NCBI GenBank assembly: GCA_004431415.1 | Contig: QPMI01000623.1 | Coordinates: forward strand, 1-64,000 | Length of the DNA: 64,000 nt | From: Cyanophora paradoxa | Taxonomy: Eukaryota > Glaucocystophyceae > Cyanophorales > Cyanophoraceae | Direction: 5' to 3' | Shown: piece after piece, positions 39,255 through 49,717 of the stretch | How positions within the stretch are numbered: position 1 is the first letter of the stretch | Layout: every line of letters starts with the position of its first letter | Program-made: the position numbers and the translations under genes | Notes under the pieces: model-generated | What the model saw: the letters and a program-made list of their open reading frames with translations, nothing else | What the model was told of the DNA's origin: nothing | The model's database searches: none

Positions 39255-41310
39255 GTATTTTATGAGAAAGACGTTCTCAATCTCTCGCCCAGTGGGATGC
39301 AGTGGGTTGATGGCACAGGCTGGTTCCCGTATTTGATCAAAGTGATCGCCCCCTCCAGGAGTCCCGTCCCTTCAACGGCTGCGCTGACTTGGGGTTCGCA
39401 CGGGAGCCGGTCTATGGCCTGATGTCCGACTTCTTGCCGATCATGGGGAGGAAGCGGGTGCCGTACATTTGGATCAGCGCGTTCATGGTCTCGTGCGTGG
39501 CGCGCCCTGCGCCGCCCCTCGGCGCCCCGCGGCGGCCTTGCAGCGCGCCGCGGCGGCGGCCTTACAGCGCGCCGCGGCGGCGGCCTTAGATTCGCGTACT
39601 TCTACCTCGGGACGGTCCCCTGCGGCGTCGGTGCGCCCGCGCCTCCCGCCCCCGCGCAGCCCGAGGGGGGAATAGGATGCTGCGCCAGAGCCCTCGAGGG
39701 GTCGTGGCGATGCCCTGGCGGAGCGGCGGGGCCCCGCCTGGAGGGCCCCTGGGATGCGCGTCGGGGTCTGACGCGGGCAGCGCAGGCATGTACATCTTCA
39801 TGATGATCGTCTGCGACGCCTGGTCCCGCCCCCGCCCCGCCCCGCCCCGCCCGTCCCGCCCCGCCCGAGCCGGGTGCGCCCCCCCGCAGGTGGGTCTGGA
39901 GCGAGGTGGTGCGTCCCGGGGCCGCGCGGGGGCCACCGGTGCGGGGGCCGGCGGCTGACGCCGAACAACTCAGATGGTGGACACGCTGATCGTGGAGAAG
40001 ATCGGGGCCAACGCGCCCTACTCCTCCTCCCTCCAGTCCCTCGCCTTCGCCTCCTGCGGTGCCGCCCCTGTCCTGGGACCCCCGCCCGCCCGCCCGCCCG
40101 CCCCTCACGGCGCCCCGCAGACTTTGCAGCGATGCTCGTCGGTGAGCCGCCTCCCCGTCCATCCGCGCACCGCCCCGCCCTGCGGGGGGCTGGGGCCCCG
40201 GCCGAGGGGGGCGCGGGGCAGCGTGGGCCGGGGGCGCGCTGCTGGACCACATCTCGCCGCAGCAGGTCTTCCTCATCTCCGCCGCCCTCCCCGCCGTCTG
40301 CCTCGCCGCCGCCGCCGTCCTCCGCGAGCCCCGCATCCCCCACGCGCGCGCGTGCGCCGGCGGCGGCGGCGTCTCCTGCGCGCAAGCGGCCGGCGTGCTG
40401 CGGCGGCTGGGGGCCGTCTTCGCGACGCCCCTCATCTGGCGCTCCACCCTCGTCATGTTCCTCATCCAGGCCCGCCCTCCCCCGGCCCGATCCCCGCAGC
40501 CGCCTCCCGGCGCGCTGACGGGGCCCGCCCCGCCGCCCCGCGCAGGCGACGCCCAGCTACAGCGCCGCGTGCGCCGGCCCGGGCCACCGCGCCGGCGCGC
40601 CTGACCCCCCCCACCGGCAGGATGACGTACTTCTACACGAACGCGCTCGGGTTCCAGGACGACAAGGAGTTCTTCGGCAGGCGCGACCTCGTCGTCGTCC
40701 GCGCCGCCCCCTCCCCCCCGCGCGGCCCTCCCTCACGCCCGGGGCAGACGGCGGCGGACCTCGTCGGCGTGCTCCTCTTCCAGCGCTTCCTCCGCAGGCT
40801 CTCCATCCGCAGGGCCCGCCCCCGTCCCCGCCCGCGCCGCCCTCGCGCGCTGCGGGGGCCGAGGCGAGGGCGGCGCAGGTCCTCCTCGTCTCGACCTTGG
40901 TCTCGGCGGCGCTGCAGCTGAGCGGCATCCTCGTCGCCACCCGCGCCAACCGCGCCCTCGGCATCCCCGACGGTCCGCCCCGGGCCCCGGCCCCCGCCCC
41001 CATCGCGCGCGTGCCGAGCGCGGGGGCGTGGGCGGGGGCGGCGGGGCGGCAGGCTTCTTCCTGCTCGGGGACAACGGGGCGATGGGGATCGTGGGGACGG
41101 TGCAGCAGCTCCCGATGGTCTTCTTCGCGTGCGCCCCGCGCCCCGGGCGGGGGCCCTCCTCGCCGGGCGCGAAGGGGCGGGGGCAGCGCCAAGATCTGCC
41201 CCCCCGGCCTGGAGAGCACCCTCTACGCCACCCTCATGACCGTCTGGGACTGGGCCATGGTGCTTCCCCCCCCCCCCCCCCCTCCCCCCCCCCCCCCCCC
41301 CCCCCTCCCG

Positions 41311-41347
<37 letters not shown>

Positions 41348-41895
41348 CCGCCCTCGCCGTGAGCCCTCCGCAGGTCTTCTCAAACTACGGGGCGCCTACC
41401 TGACGGACGCCCTCGGGGTGACGGAGACGGAGTTCGGGCGCTTCCCGACGCTGATCGCCCTCTGCTCCCTCTCCACGCTGCTCCCGCTGCTGCTAATCCG
41501 CTGGGTCCCCGACGTCGTCCCCGCCTCCTTCGACGACCCCGCCACCGTGCCCCCGGCCGCCGCCGCCGCCCTCGGCCTCGCCCCGGCCCCCCGAGCCCCC
41601 CGCCCCCGCGAGCGAGCCCGTGGCGGCCGGCAAGCGGGCCGCCGAGCGCCCCGTGGCGGCCCCTTCGCCGGCGGAGAGCGCGACGAGCAGCGAGGGCTTC
41701 GCGGAGCCGCTCGCGCACCGGCTGCGGCGCCTCGCGCAGGGGCGCAGGGGCCTCGAGAGCGCCCCGCTGCTGCGGGCCCCCCATGGCCAGGAGGAGCCCG
41801 AGCCACTCGAGTACGGCAGCGGCGGCGAGAGCGAGGGCGCCGGCAGCAGCGCCCTCTGCACGGCCCCCGCCACCCTCCGCCTCCCATCCCCGTAG
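39255..41895 (+). CDS. BT1/FBT-family membrane transporter, 5' end not resolved
   Basis: Coding is first clear after the acceptor GCGGCAG at 39252-39254: VFYEKDVLNLSPSGMQWVDG, then GWFPYLIKPVYGLMSDFLPI, then MGRKRVPYIWISAFMVS. This is the signature of the folate-biopterin (BT1) transporter family, with 'L.PS..QW', 'IKPvyGlmSD' and 'GRrrkPYi'. Later exons are hydrophobic: QVFLISAALPAVCLAAAAVL, ATPLIWRSTLVMFLIQ, LLVSTLVSAALQLSGILVAT, GIVGTVQQLPMVFFA, STLYATLMTVWDWAMV, and FPTLIALCSLSTLLPLLLIR. A charged cytosolic tail ends at TAG 41893-41895, and one frame change near 41590 needs an intron or is an assembly slip. Family members carry folates, pterins or S-adenosylmethionine, some in the plastid envelope. 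No start codon was found before 39255. The missing first helix lies where the repeat array ends. Confidence 0.68.
41266..41346 (+). repeat. Near-homopolymer C tract in a BT1 intron
   Basis: About 80 nt of almost pure C, with a few T interruptions, lies between the exon ending WDWAMV and the acceptor before VFSNYG. Length is probably unreliable in the assembly. Confidence 0.9.
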
Positions 41896-42131
41896 CGTGC
41901 AGAGGACGCTCGCTGACATCGCGTGCCGCGTCTGGCCAGCACGGTCCTCAAGCGGCGGTTTACGAGAATTGAAAGATGAGTGCTACCGATTACGGTCGCT
42001 AGTACTCGCTACGGCACATGTACATGGCGCCGGGTGCCCGCGGCGCGGAAGCAGCCAGCGAGCTCCGCGCGCCGGCAGGGGCGGAGGGGGGAGGAGGGGC
42101 CGGTTGCAGGGCAGTGGGAGAGGGAGGGGGC

Positions 42132-45100
42132 CTAGCGCCAGTCGGGGCGGGCGGGCTCCGGGGTGCGGGGCCGCTGCTCGGCGATGCGGAGGGCCTGCAT
42201 CGAGCGCGCGATTCGCCGGACGTACGCCGGCGCGTCGTGCACCTGGAGGACGCTCAGCCGGGGGCCCCGCAGGGACGGGGGCGGGGCGGGACCTCGGGGC
42301 GGAAGGTGCACTCCTCCCGCTCGGCGCGCTCCATCTGCTGCTTCCACGAGTCGCCCTTGCGGCCCCGCTCCGCCTGCTGCTGCTGCGGCGGGGGTCAGCG
42401 CCGGCAAGCCCCGGGGAGAGTGGCGGGGGCGGGGGCGGACGGCGATGCGGGCGAGGTAGTTCTCGGGGTCGGTGACGACCTTGAGGCGGGACTCGGCGGC
42501 GGCGGCGGCGGCGCTGGCGTTGAGGAGCGGGCGGAAGGTGACGCCGTCCATCTCGAGCGTCTCGAGCTGCCGCCGCACGCGCTCCTGCGCCTCCTGCTGC
42601 CGCGCCAGGTCCCCCGCCGACATCTCCTCGAAGCTCCGCCCCGCCCGCTGCTTCGCCGCCCGCGTGATCTGCGGCCGGTGCGTGCACTCGCGCTCCGCCG
42701 CCGCCTGGACCTGCGCCGTCTTCTTCTTGCGCTGCTCGAGGGCCCGGTCGATGTTGCGGAGGACGAAGTCGCCGGGGTCCTTCTGGCTCAGGATCTGCTT
42801 GCTGCCCCGCGAGAGCCGCGGCTGCTTCGGCTCCTCCTCCATCGCCTTCTGCTCCGCCGCCAGCCGCTGCAGCTTCGTGTCCCGCTCCTTCGCCTTCGCC
42901 GCCTGCCTCGCCAGGAACTGGTTCAGCTTCTCCTCCGCCGCCGCCACCGCCGACGGCGCTGCCCCCCGCCCCCCCTCAGCTGGGCCCCGGCGGGGCAGGG
43001 CGCGGGGCGCGGCGCACTGACGGAGGCGGTGACGGAGGCGGCGGAGCCGCGGGGGGTCCGGTTCTCGCCCTCCTGGGCGGAGAGGCGGCGGGCGGAGAGG
43101 GGGGCGGGGGAGGGGCGGCCCCAGCCGCCGCCGGCCTGCGGGGTGCGGTAGGTCGCGTAGCCCGCGAGATCGTCGCCGAGGTCGGAGCCGCGGGGCGTGC
43201 GCGAGCCGGCCGACGAGGCCCGCCCTTGCCGCGTCGGCGACGCGCTCGCCGCCCGCGGCCGCGAGAGCCGCTCGAACGCGTTCTGCTGCAGGTACAGCTG
43301 CGCACCGCCGGGTCAGGCGCCGGGCCGGCGGGGACGGGCGCGGCGGGGGGGGGGGCGCGCCTGGGCGGCGGCCATGGAGCGGGAGACGCGGTTCGTCTTG
43401 GGGGCGAACGTGCAGTCCTTGTTTGGCGACGCGTTCGCCGCCCGCCTGCGTTTCCCGTCACGCGCCAGGCCGCCGCCGGCGGGGGCGGGGGTGGGGGCGG
43501 GGCGGGACCGGCGGGAGGAGGCGGTGGAAGTGTCGAGGTACCGGGGGGCGATGTCGCGGGGGTTGGAGCGCGAGCGCCCGTTCGTCTTCGGTCGGAACGT
43601 GCAGTTGCGCCGCACCTCCTCCTCGGCCACCCGCTCCCGCGCCCGCCGCTTTAGCTCCAGCATGTCCAGCCCGTGCTGCGCCCCCGCTCGCCCCTGCCCG
43701 CGCCGCCCGCCCCGCCGCACGCGGCGCGGCGGCCGCACCGCGTAGAGGCGCTCGGTGGCCGGCTCGTTGACCTTGCGGCGGAGCTTGCGGGCGCCCTGAC
43801 TGATCGCCGGCTTGAAAGTGCAGCCGTCCGTCTCCGAGAGGCGCTTCTCCGCCAGCATCGCCTCGCGCGTCATCAGCTGCTGGTCCTGCCCCGCCCGCCC
43901 TCGGCGCCCGCCCCGCCCAAGGGGGGCGCGGGAGACGGCGCGCCTGCCAGGAGAAGACGCGGTGGAAGAAGGGCTGCTCCAGCCGCTCCCGGCGCACGTA
44001 GGCCGGCGGCGGCGAGGTCTTGGGGCGGAAGGTGCACTGCGGCGCGCTCGGCGCGGGGCGGGGCGCGGGGTGGGGCGCGGGGGCGGCGGCCGCTGCGGGG
44101 CACCTCGGCGTACTCGGCCTCCTGGTAGTCCCGCATGCTGCGCCGGTGCCGCGCGCTGCTTCTCGTGTGCAGCCGGAAGTCCGACGACGACCGTGTCCGC
44201 ATTGACACGTCCTCGTTCGAGCGGAAGCTGTTGCCTGCGCCGGTGCCGTCGATCGGCATGCGAGCCCCGGCGCGCGGGCTCCCGCGAACCAAACGAGATG
44301 CGGCGGTTGCCGTCGTCGCTCCGGTAGCCCCCGTAGTCTCCCTGGCCATTATAATGGATGTCACCAGATGAGCGCGACTGGGCCAGGCGGGCGGCGTTGC
44401 GCGGCTGTGGGAAGTCGCCGTTACAAAGAAGGAAAAGAAAGAGAATCCGAAGGCAGCGCACGGGCTCCGCCAGATCGTGGTCATCCTCATCGCGGACCGG
44501 ATCCACCTCCGATTCAGCCATGAAGACCCCCCTGGGTCATGCTCGTTCAGCGGTTGCTGCGAGGGCGGCGTTCGAGCTTACCGCGCCGAGGAGCCGGCCG
44601 CTGCATCGCGGGAAAACGCAGAAGGCTTGTCCGAGCTAAGATTCGATAACCCATTCTGCTCCAGCGCGCGCCGCTTCTCTGCGATGATGCGCTGGATGAT
44701 GGCCTTCCGGTCCTCCAGGCCGAGCGCAGCTGCGGCCGGCCCTGCTGACGTGCGTGTACTAGCTGAAGGATTCGAGGCAGGCGTTGACACCGCTGAAGCT
44801 AAGGCGCCGTTCGCATGGGAAGGGTGAGCAACTGGCGCCGCATCCCGCGGCGTGCTGTGCGGCGACTGCTGTGCGGCCGAGCCCTGAGCTCGAGCATCCG
44901 AGACGCTTGCTCTTTGCGCCGGTGTCGTCTGCTGCGAGGAGCTGCGCGGGGACAGGAAGTTTAGCCAGATCTCGCGGAGAGGGCGCATGCGAGCCCCTCG
45001 CGAAATTTACAGACGTGTCTCAAATGAAGCTTTTCGATACGCACCTGTGCGACTGCGCCGGGCTCTGTTGCAGGGAGGCGAGGCGTTCAAATAGGGAGTC

Positions 45101-45187
45101 CTTGTCCAGCTCGCCGGCCTTCAGCTGTTGAATCAGATTCAAGACCTGAGCCGCCCGATGCGAGTTGGGGCCGGCTTTCGCCTCCAT
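42132..45187 (-). CDS. Repetitive 'TFxP' coiled-coil protein, possibly flagellar or cytoskeletal
   Basis: ATG 45187 opens MEAKAGPNSHRAAQVLNLIQ, then QLKAGELDKDSLFERLASLQ. The N-terminal third is Ser/Ala-rich and disordered. A recurring motif then appears: CTFRPKTSPPP, GCTFKPAISQGARKLRR, NCTFRPKTNGRSR, DCTFAPKTNRVSRS, CTHRPQITRAAKQR, GVTFRPLLNAS and ECTFRPEV. Each is followed by basic residues and separated by charged helices such as EKLNQFLARQAAKAKERDTK and RQQEAQERVRRQLETLEMDG. The end is IAEQRPRTPEPARPDWR at TAG 42132-42134. Motifs of the form CTFxPxIN with helical spacers occur in flagellar and cytoskeletal proteins of kinetoplastids and other protists; that link is from memory and is not proof. 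No enzyme domain is seen. Confidence 0.62.
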
Positions 45188-45441
45188 CTTCGCTCAACAG
45201 CACGAAAGGGTTACAGTACCCCGACGGCAAAAACAACGTTCGCAGACTTGCAGCGGCACTATAGCAACGGAGTCCAGCTGCCGGTGCTCCCGGTATAGCA
45301 CGACACCGGTCGCGCGTTGCGTGGATGGCGCAGGCCTCGCGTTCACGAATTCGACGGGTGTGCGTATATACGTAGCGCCCTAGATCGATCGATCTATCAA
45401 ATTTTTAAAATTGTTTATTACTATTGACACGAATTTTCATT

Positions 45442-45514
45442 GGTCTGTTAGCTCAGTCGGTAGAGCGTGGTGCTAATAACGCCACGGTCGCAGGTTCGAT
45501 CCCTGCACAGACCA
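45442..45514 (+). tRNA. tRNA-Ile (anticodon AAT)
   Basis: A full cloverleaf of 73 nt. The acceptor stem is GGTCTGT/ACAGACC with discriminator A, the D-arm is GCTC/GAGC, the anticodon stem is TGGTG/CGCCA with loop CTAATAA (anticodon AAT, read as inosine-AU), and the T-arm is GCAGG/CCTGC with loop TTCGATC. No intron and no encoded CCA. It is the only plus-strand copy of four. Confidence 0.95.
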
Positions 45515-45643
45515 TCCTTTCTCTCTCTTGCCAGCAGCTCTCAAAATTGATCATGACTGTGAAAGCGATCATATCGATTGATCGTGAACACGCATATGCA
45601 TACAGCGCCGCGCCGCTATCGCGGTCGAAAAGAAATGAATAAA

Positions 45644-45716
45644 TGGTCTGTGCAGGGATCGAACCTGCGACCGTGGCGTTATTAGCACCACGCTCTACCG
45701 ACTGAGCTAACAGACC
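45644..45716 (-). tRNA. tRNA-Ile (anticodon AAT)
   Basis: Identical 73-nt tRNA on the minus strand, last in transcription order of three direct repeats. Immediately downstream on the minus strand lies TTTATTCATTTCTTTTC, giving a Pol III T-run terminator. Confidence 0.95.
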
Positions 45717-45778
45717 AATGAGGAGTCGCGTCGCAAACGACCAAGTGTACACGAAAGAACAGCTTTCTGGCATAGAAA

Positions 45779-45851
45779 TGGTCTGTGCAGGGATCGAACC
45801 TGCGACCGTGGCGTTATTAGCACCACGCTCTACCGACTGAGCTAACAGACC
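45779..45851 (-). tRNA. tRNA-Ile (anticodon AAT)
   Basis: Identical copy, exactly 135 bp from each neighbour in the tandem array. The spacer to the next copy is nearly the same as the adjacent spacer. Confidence 0.95.
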
Positions 45852-45913
45852 AATGGAAGGCGCGTCGCAAACGACCAAGTGTACACGAAAGAACAGCTTT
45901 CTCGTCATGGAAA

Positions 45914-45986
45914 TGGTCTGTGCAGGGATCGAACCTGCGACCGTGGCGTTATTAGCACCACGCTCTACCGACTGAGCTAACAGACC
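45914..45986 (-). tRNA. tRNA-Ile (anticodon AAT)
   Basis: Identical copy, first in transcription order of the minus-strand array. Its upstream flank is unique sequence, so the array boundary lies at the tRNA's own 5' end. Confidence 0.95.
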
Positions 45987-46220
45987 GACGACATCTCGCG
46001 CAACTCGTGCGATCTGATGGCGTCCGTGATTGCCACAGCGTGCACGTGCATGGCCACGAGCTCCGTGAACCGTTCACGATATCTTCAGTAGTGTGGTGCG
46101 TGCGATACCAGCGAGCAGAGTGGGCGGGAGAGTGCAACACCGCACACTAGAGATTCACGCCAGCGCTGCTGGGTGGCGGCGCTGCGGCACAGGCCCCTGA
46201 AGGGCAGAGGGGCGCTGCGC
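45987..46220. other. Spacer between tRNA array and nicastrin 3' end
   Basis: About 230 bp of ordinary composition. No gene or repeat seen. Confidence 0.4.
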
Positions 46221-49200
46221 TCAGCTGAGCTTCATGGATGCCTCGTAGTACCTGGACCAGCGCCAGGCGACGAACAGGCTGATGCCGAAGACGCCAAGCC
46301 CGAGGAAGAGGATCCCCACCTGCAGGCCGCAGCCCGTCAGGCCCCTCGCCCCACGCCGCGCGGCGGGGCGGGGCGGGCAGCACGCGCCTCAGCAGACGTC
46401 TCACTGCGGATAAACAGGCGGATGCCGATGCCGTCCGGCCAGCTGCGCGCGCGCCACGGTAAGGGGCGGGCGGAGGGCGGGGTTGTGGGTGGGGTCGGGC
46501 GCACTAGGACTCCGCCCAGAGGGGGTCGCTTCCTGCTGTGCTCACCACCTTGTAGCGCAGGGTCTGCCGGCCCGTGGCGTGAGCGGCCCGGGCGCAGACG
46601 CGTGGCGCCGTGCGGGGCGGGGGCGGCGGCGGGGGCGGGGGCGGCGGACGGAGTAGGAGGTGTCGCGCTGGAAGCCCGGGGAAAGGGCCTCGCTGTAGTT
46701 CACCGAGACGCGCGCGCACCGCCGCACCGCGAGCACGCAGTACTCCTGCCGCCCCGTCACGCCAGGCGCCGCGGCGGGGCGGGGGAGGGGGCCGACCTGC
46801 CAGATGTTGGCGGGGTCCTTGGGGCAGTCGCTGTTGCTGCTGCACGAGGTCATGCTGCTCGCCGTGCTGATCGACGCGTTCACGAACATCTGCGCCCCAC
46901 CCGCCCCGCTCGCCCCGCCCAGCGCGGCGCGCAGCGGGGCGGGCGGGTGGCGGGCGGGGGGCGGACGGCGCCGACGAGGGCGGGGACGGGCCGGAGGCTC
47001 GTGTCGGCCACGGAGACGTAGAGGGACATCGGCCCGCTCGCTGGGACCCGCTCGGGCGGGGCGGGGCGGGGCAGGCGGGCGGGGGCGGACGGGCGACGAG
47101 GTTGGGGAGGAGGGTGCGGAAGAGGCTGCAGGTCGCGTCCACGAGGAAGCAGTTCAGCACCTCCTCCACCTGCCTCCCCGCGTGAGGCCCTGCCAGCGCC
47201 CGCCACCGCCCCGGGGCCCCGGGGGCGGACCTGGGCGCAGTTGGCCTGGATGAGGTCGATCTCGGGGAGGCTCGCGTTGCCGGCCGCTGCCGCGTAGAGC
47301 AGCCGCCCCAGGAACGTGCCGGCGCGGCACACGTCCCCCGCCGCCGCCTGCCCCGCCCCGTCGAATCGGGAGTGGAAGAAGCTGCGGGGCGTGAGGGGCG
47401 TGGTGCGGGGGCGGGGGTCGTGGGCGGACGGGTTGGAGTAGGCCTGGTCGTGCTCGGCGAGGAGGAGGTGCGGGATGCCGGGGCGCCCCTCCAGGAAGCT
47501 CCCCAGCGAGGAGGGCGGCAGCGTCGCCCCGCTCGCCCCCTGTAGCTCCACTGCAGCCCCGCTCGCCACCGCCACAAATGGGCGCGCCCGGGCATGCACG
47601 GGCGGGCGCACCGAGGGACGGGTAGCGGGCGGCGAGGGCGGAGGCGAGGGCGGCGAGCTCGTCGTTGGCGGAAGAGCTCCCCGCCGGCCCCTCCTGGAAC
47701 CGGAAGAGCCGCCGCGAGTCCGCTGCGGCGCCGCTCATGCGGGGGCGGGGCGCGCGGGGCGGGGCGCGGGGCGGGGCGCGCGAACGCACGGGCGGCGCCG
47801 GCGGCGAGGCGGCCGACGTGGCGGGCCTGGATGACCGCCGCGACCTGCCGGCCGGCCTCGGCGGGGGCTTGCGGGGCGCCGTGCGGGCGGGCGGGCGGGG
47901 CGCACGTCGCTGAGGCTCGCGAAGGCGAAGGCGGCGGCGGCGTCGGCGGTGGTGAGGCGGCGGACGAAGGCGCGGGAGCCGATGTTGCCCCACTGCTCCC
48001 CGTTGAAGGCCCCGAACGCGATCTGCCGCGGCAGCGACGCCAGCCGGCCCTTCACCTGCGCGTCGCTCGGCCGGCGCCGGCCGCGGCGGGGCCGGGAGGG
48101 GGCGGACGGGGCCGAGGGCGTAGGCGGCGGCGACGGTGGCGACAAGGCCGGAGAGGTCGGCGTCGGCCCCGTACGAGAGGTCGTGGAAGAAGGCCGCGCT
48201 GCGCCCAACGCCCCGCTCGCCTCCCCGCCCCTCGCCGCGCACGGCGCGCGGGGCTCGGGGCGGCGGGGCGCGCCTGTCGATGCCGGTGGCGGCGAAGACG
48301 ATGGGGCGGCGGACTTCCTTCGCGTCGAAGGGCGCGTTGAGCGTCGCGAGCACCGACTGGCCCCCGAGCGGCAGGCACTTCCCTGCGCGCGGGTGGGCAC
48401 GAGCTAATGCCCCCGCCCCCGCGGACCCGCGGCGCGCGCACCCTCCGCGATGCAGTCCGTGGACGTGCCCGAGGCCTGCCGGCGGCTTGTCGGGGCGCGC
48501 CCGGAGGGAGCGGGCGGCCGGGCGCACGAGCATCTCGGCGTTGATCTGGATCGCGTACGAGCCGATGTACCCCGCCCGCTCCTCGTTGTACACCCCCGCC
48601 TGCCGCGCCGGCCTCGACCGGGCGAGCGCGGGAGGAGCCCCGCGGGGCGGCACCTGCCGGATGTCGTTCACGTACTCCTGCTTGATGTACCAGATCGGGA
48701 ACCCGAATTCCTGGAACGTGAGGCCGTCCCCCTGCACAGCCCGATCAACCGCGCACCGCCCGCATGCGCCCCCAGAAAGGAGCAAACCGGCTGGTTCCAC
48801 ACTTGACTCGGCGCGGGGCTCACGCCGAAGGATCCCGGGAACGGCAGGTCCGGCGAATACGCCGCTGCGGCTTGGCATAAGCCGTCCACGTTCGAGGCGC
48901 GGGGCGGCCTACGCACAGAAGGGCCGCGTCCCGTTCTGGGCGACGATGATGCCGGCGACCTTCCCGACGCTCGCGAGCTTCGTCAGCGCCGGCCTGCGCG
49001 CGTGCATTCGCCGGGGAGCGCTTTGGAGCGCAGGCCTGCCCGGAGCGCGCACCCCGTCGAGAAGATCTCATGCAGCAGGATGACTTGCGAGTCTCCCGGC
49101 GGGCTGCTGACGAAGCTGTCGAACTGCGACTGCGTGAGAATGTTCCGCACTTTGCCGACCACGCCCCCGCTGGGTGCTGCGGCCGGGCCGGTCATTCGCA

Positions 49201-49494
49201 TACGTGGTTAATGCAGGAGGCCCTCGCACCGGTGCAGCCGACGCGGCCGTTCTTGTGCAGAAGCCGCACACAGGGATATCCAGGGATATCCTTGTACATC
49301 AAGTCGTAGATCTCCTTCATGTTGTCTGACGGCTTCAGCAGGCCGTGCGAGGCGGACACTGCAGAACCAGTCAGCAGCGCCCGGGAGCCCGGAGGTCCGT
49401 ACAGCTCGCGGAAAGGATGGCACGCACGAAGGCACATCAGACACAGTGCGGCGAGCGCCCACGGCGGGTGCGGGGCCGCCTGTGGCCGCGCCAT
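46221..49494 (-). CDS. Nicastrin, gamma-secretase subunit
   Basis: ATG 49494 opens MARPQAAPHPPWALAALCLM, a signal peptide. Exons then give DNMKEIYDLMYKDIPGYPCV, RLLHKNGRVGCTG, GKVRNILTQSQFDSFVSSP, LTFQEFGFPIWYIKQEYVND, RRPIVFAATGIDR, AAFFHDLSYGADADLSGLVA, and RQIAFGAFNGEQWGNIGSRA. The CVRLL...GC start and the FNGEQWGNIGS block align with nicastrin, where animals have FQGETFDYIGS. Later come GIPHLLLAEHDQAYSNP, FLGRLLYAAAAGNASLPEID, and SDPLWAESYWPDGIGIRLFI, the family's 'LWTES.W' end. A membrane helix (VGILFLGLGVFGISLFVAW) and short tail close at TGA 46221-46223. Nicastrin is the large luminal subunit that gates substrates for presenilin. The DYIGS motif is changed to GNIGS. Early introns use GT donors and later ones GC donors. 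Confidence 0.82.
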
Positions 49495-49717
49495 CCGCCC
49501 GACCGTGAAAGTCTCCTCTCGTCTTGCAAAGAGGTCGTGTCGTCCTCAAAGAAGCTTTGAGTTCCCAACCTCCAGCTCCTCCTGTGACCCTCTCAATTTG
49601 CGTTCGAGTGTTCGGGGCCCGGAGAGCCCTCTTTCCGGCATCAGACCCGCAGCGCAGCTAGAGCAGCGGATCCCGGAACGCAGCAACAGAGCAGTCCATT
49701 AGAGCGATCCGATATCT
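49495..49717. promoter_or_regulatory. Divergent promoter region, nicastrin / LRR gene
   Basis: About 220 bp between opposed start codons, of lower GC than the genes. No TATA box recognised. Confidence 0.4.

Larger units (their letters stand above)
45644..45986 (-). repeat. 135-bp tandem array of tRNA-Ile units
   Basis: Three tRNA units at a fixed 135-bp period. The two 62-bp spacers share GCGTCGCAAACGACCAAGTG and TACACGAAAGAACAGCTTTC, differing only near their ends. This points to recent unequal exchange. Confidence 0.9.

Noticed and set aside
45453-45908. Open frames crossing the tRNA array (GLLAQSVERGANNATVAGS repeats)
   Set aside because: This is the well-known translation artefact of tRNA genes, not a protein.
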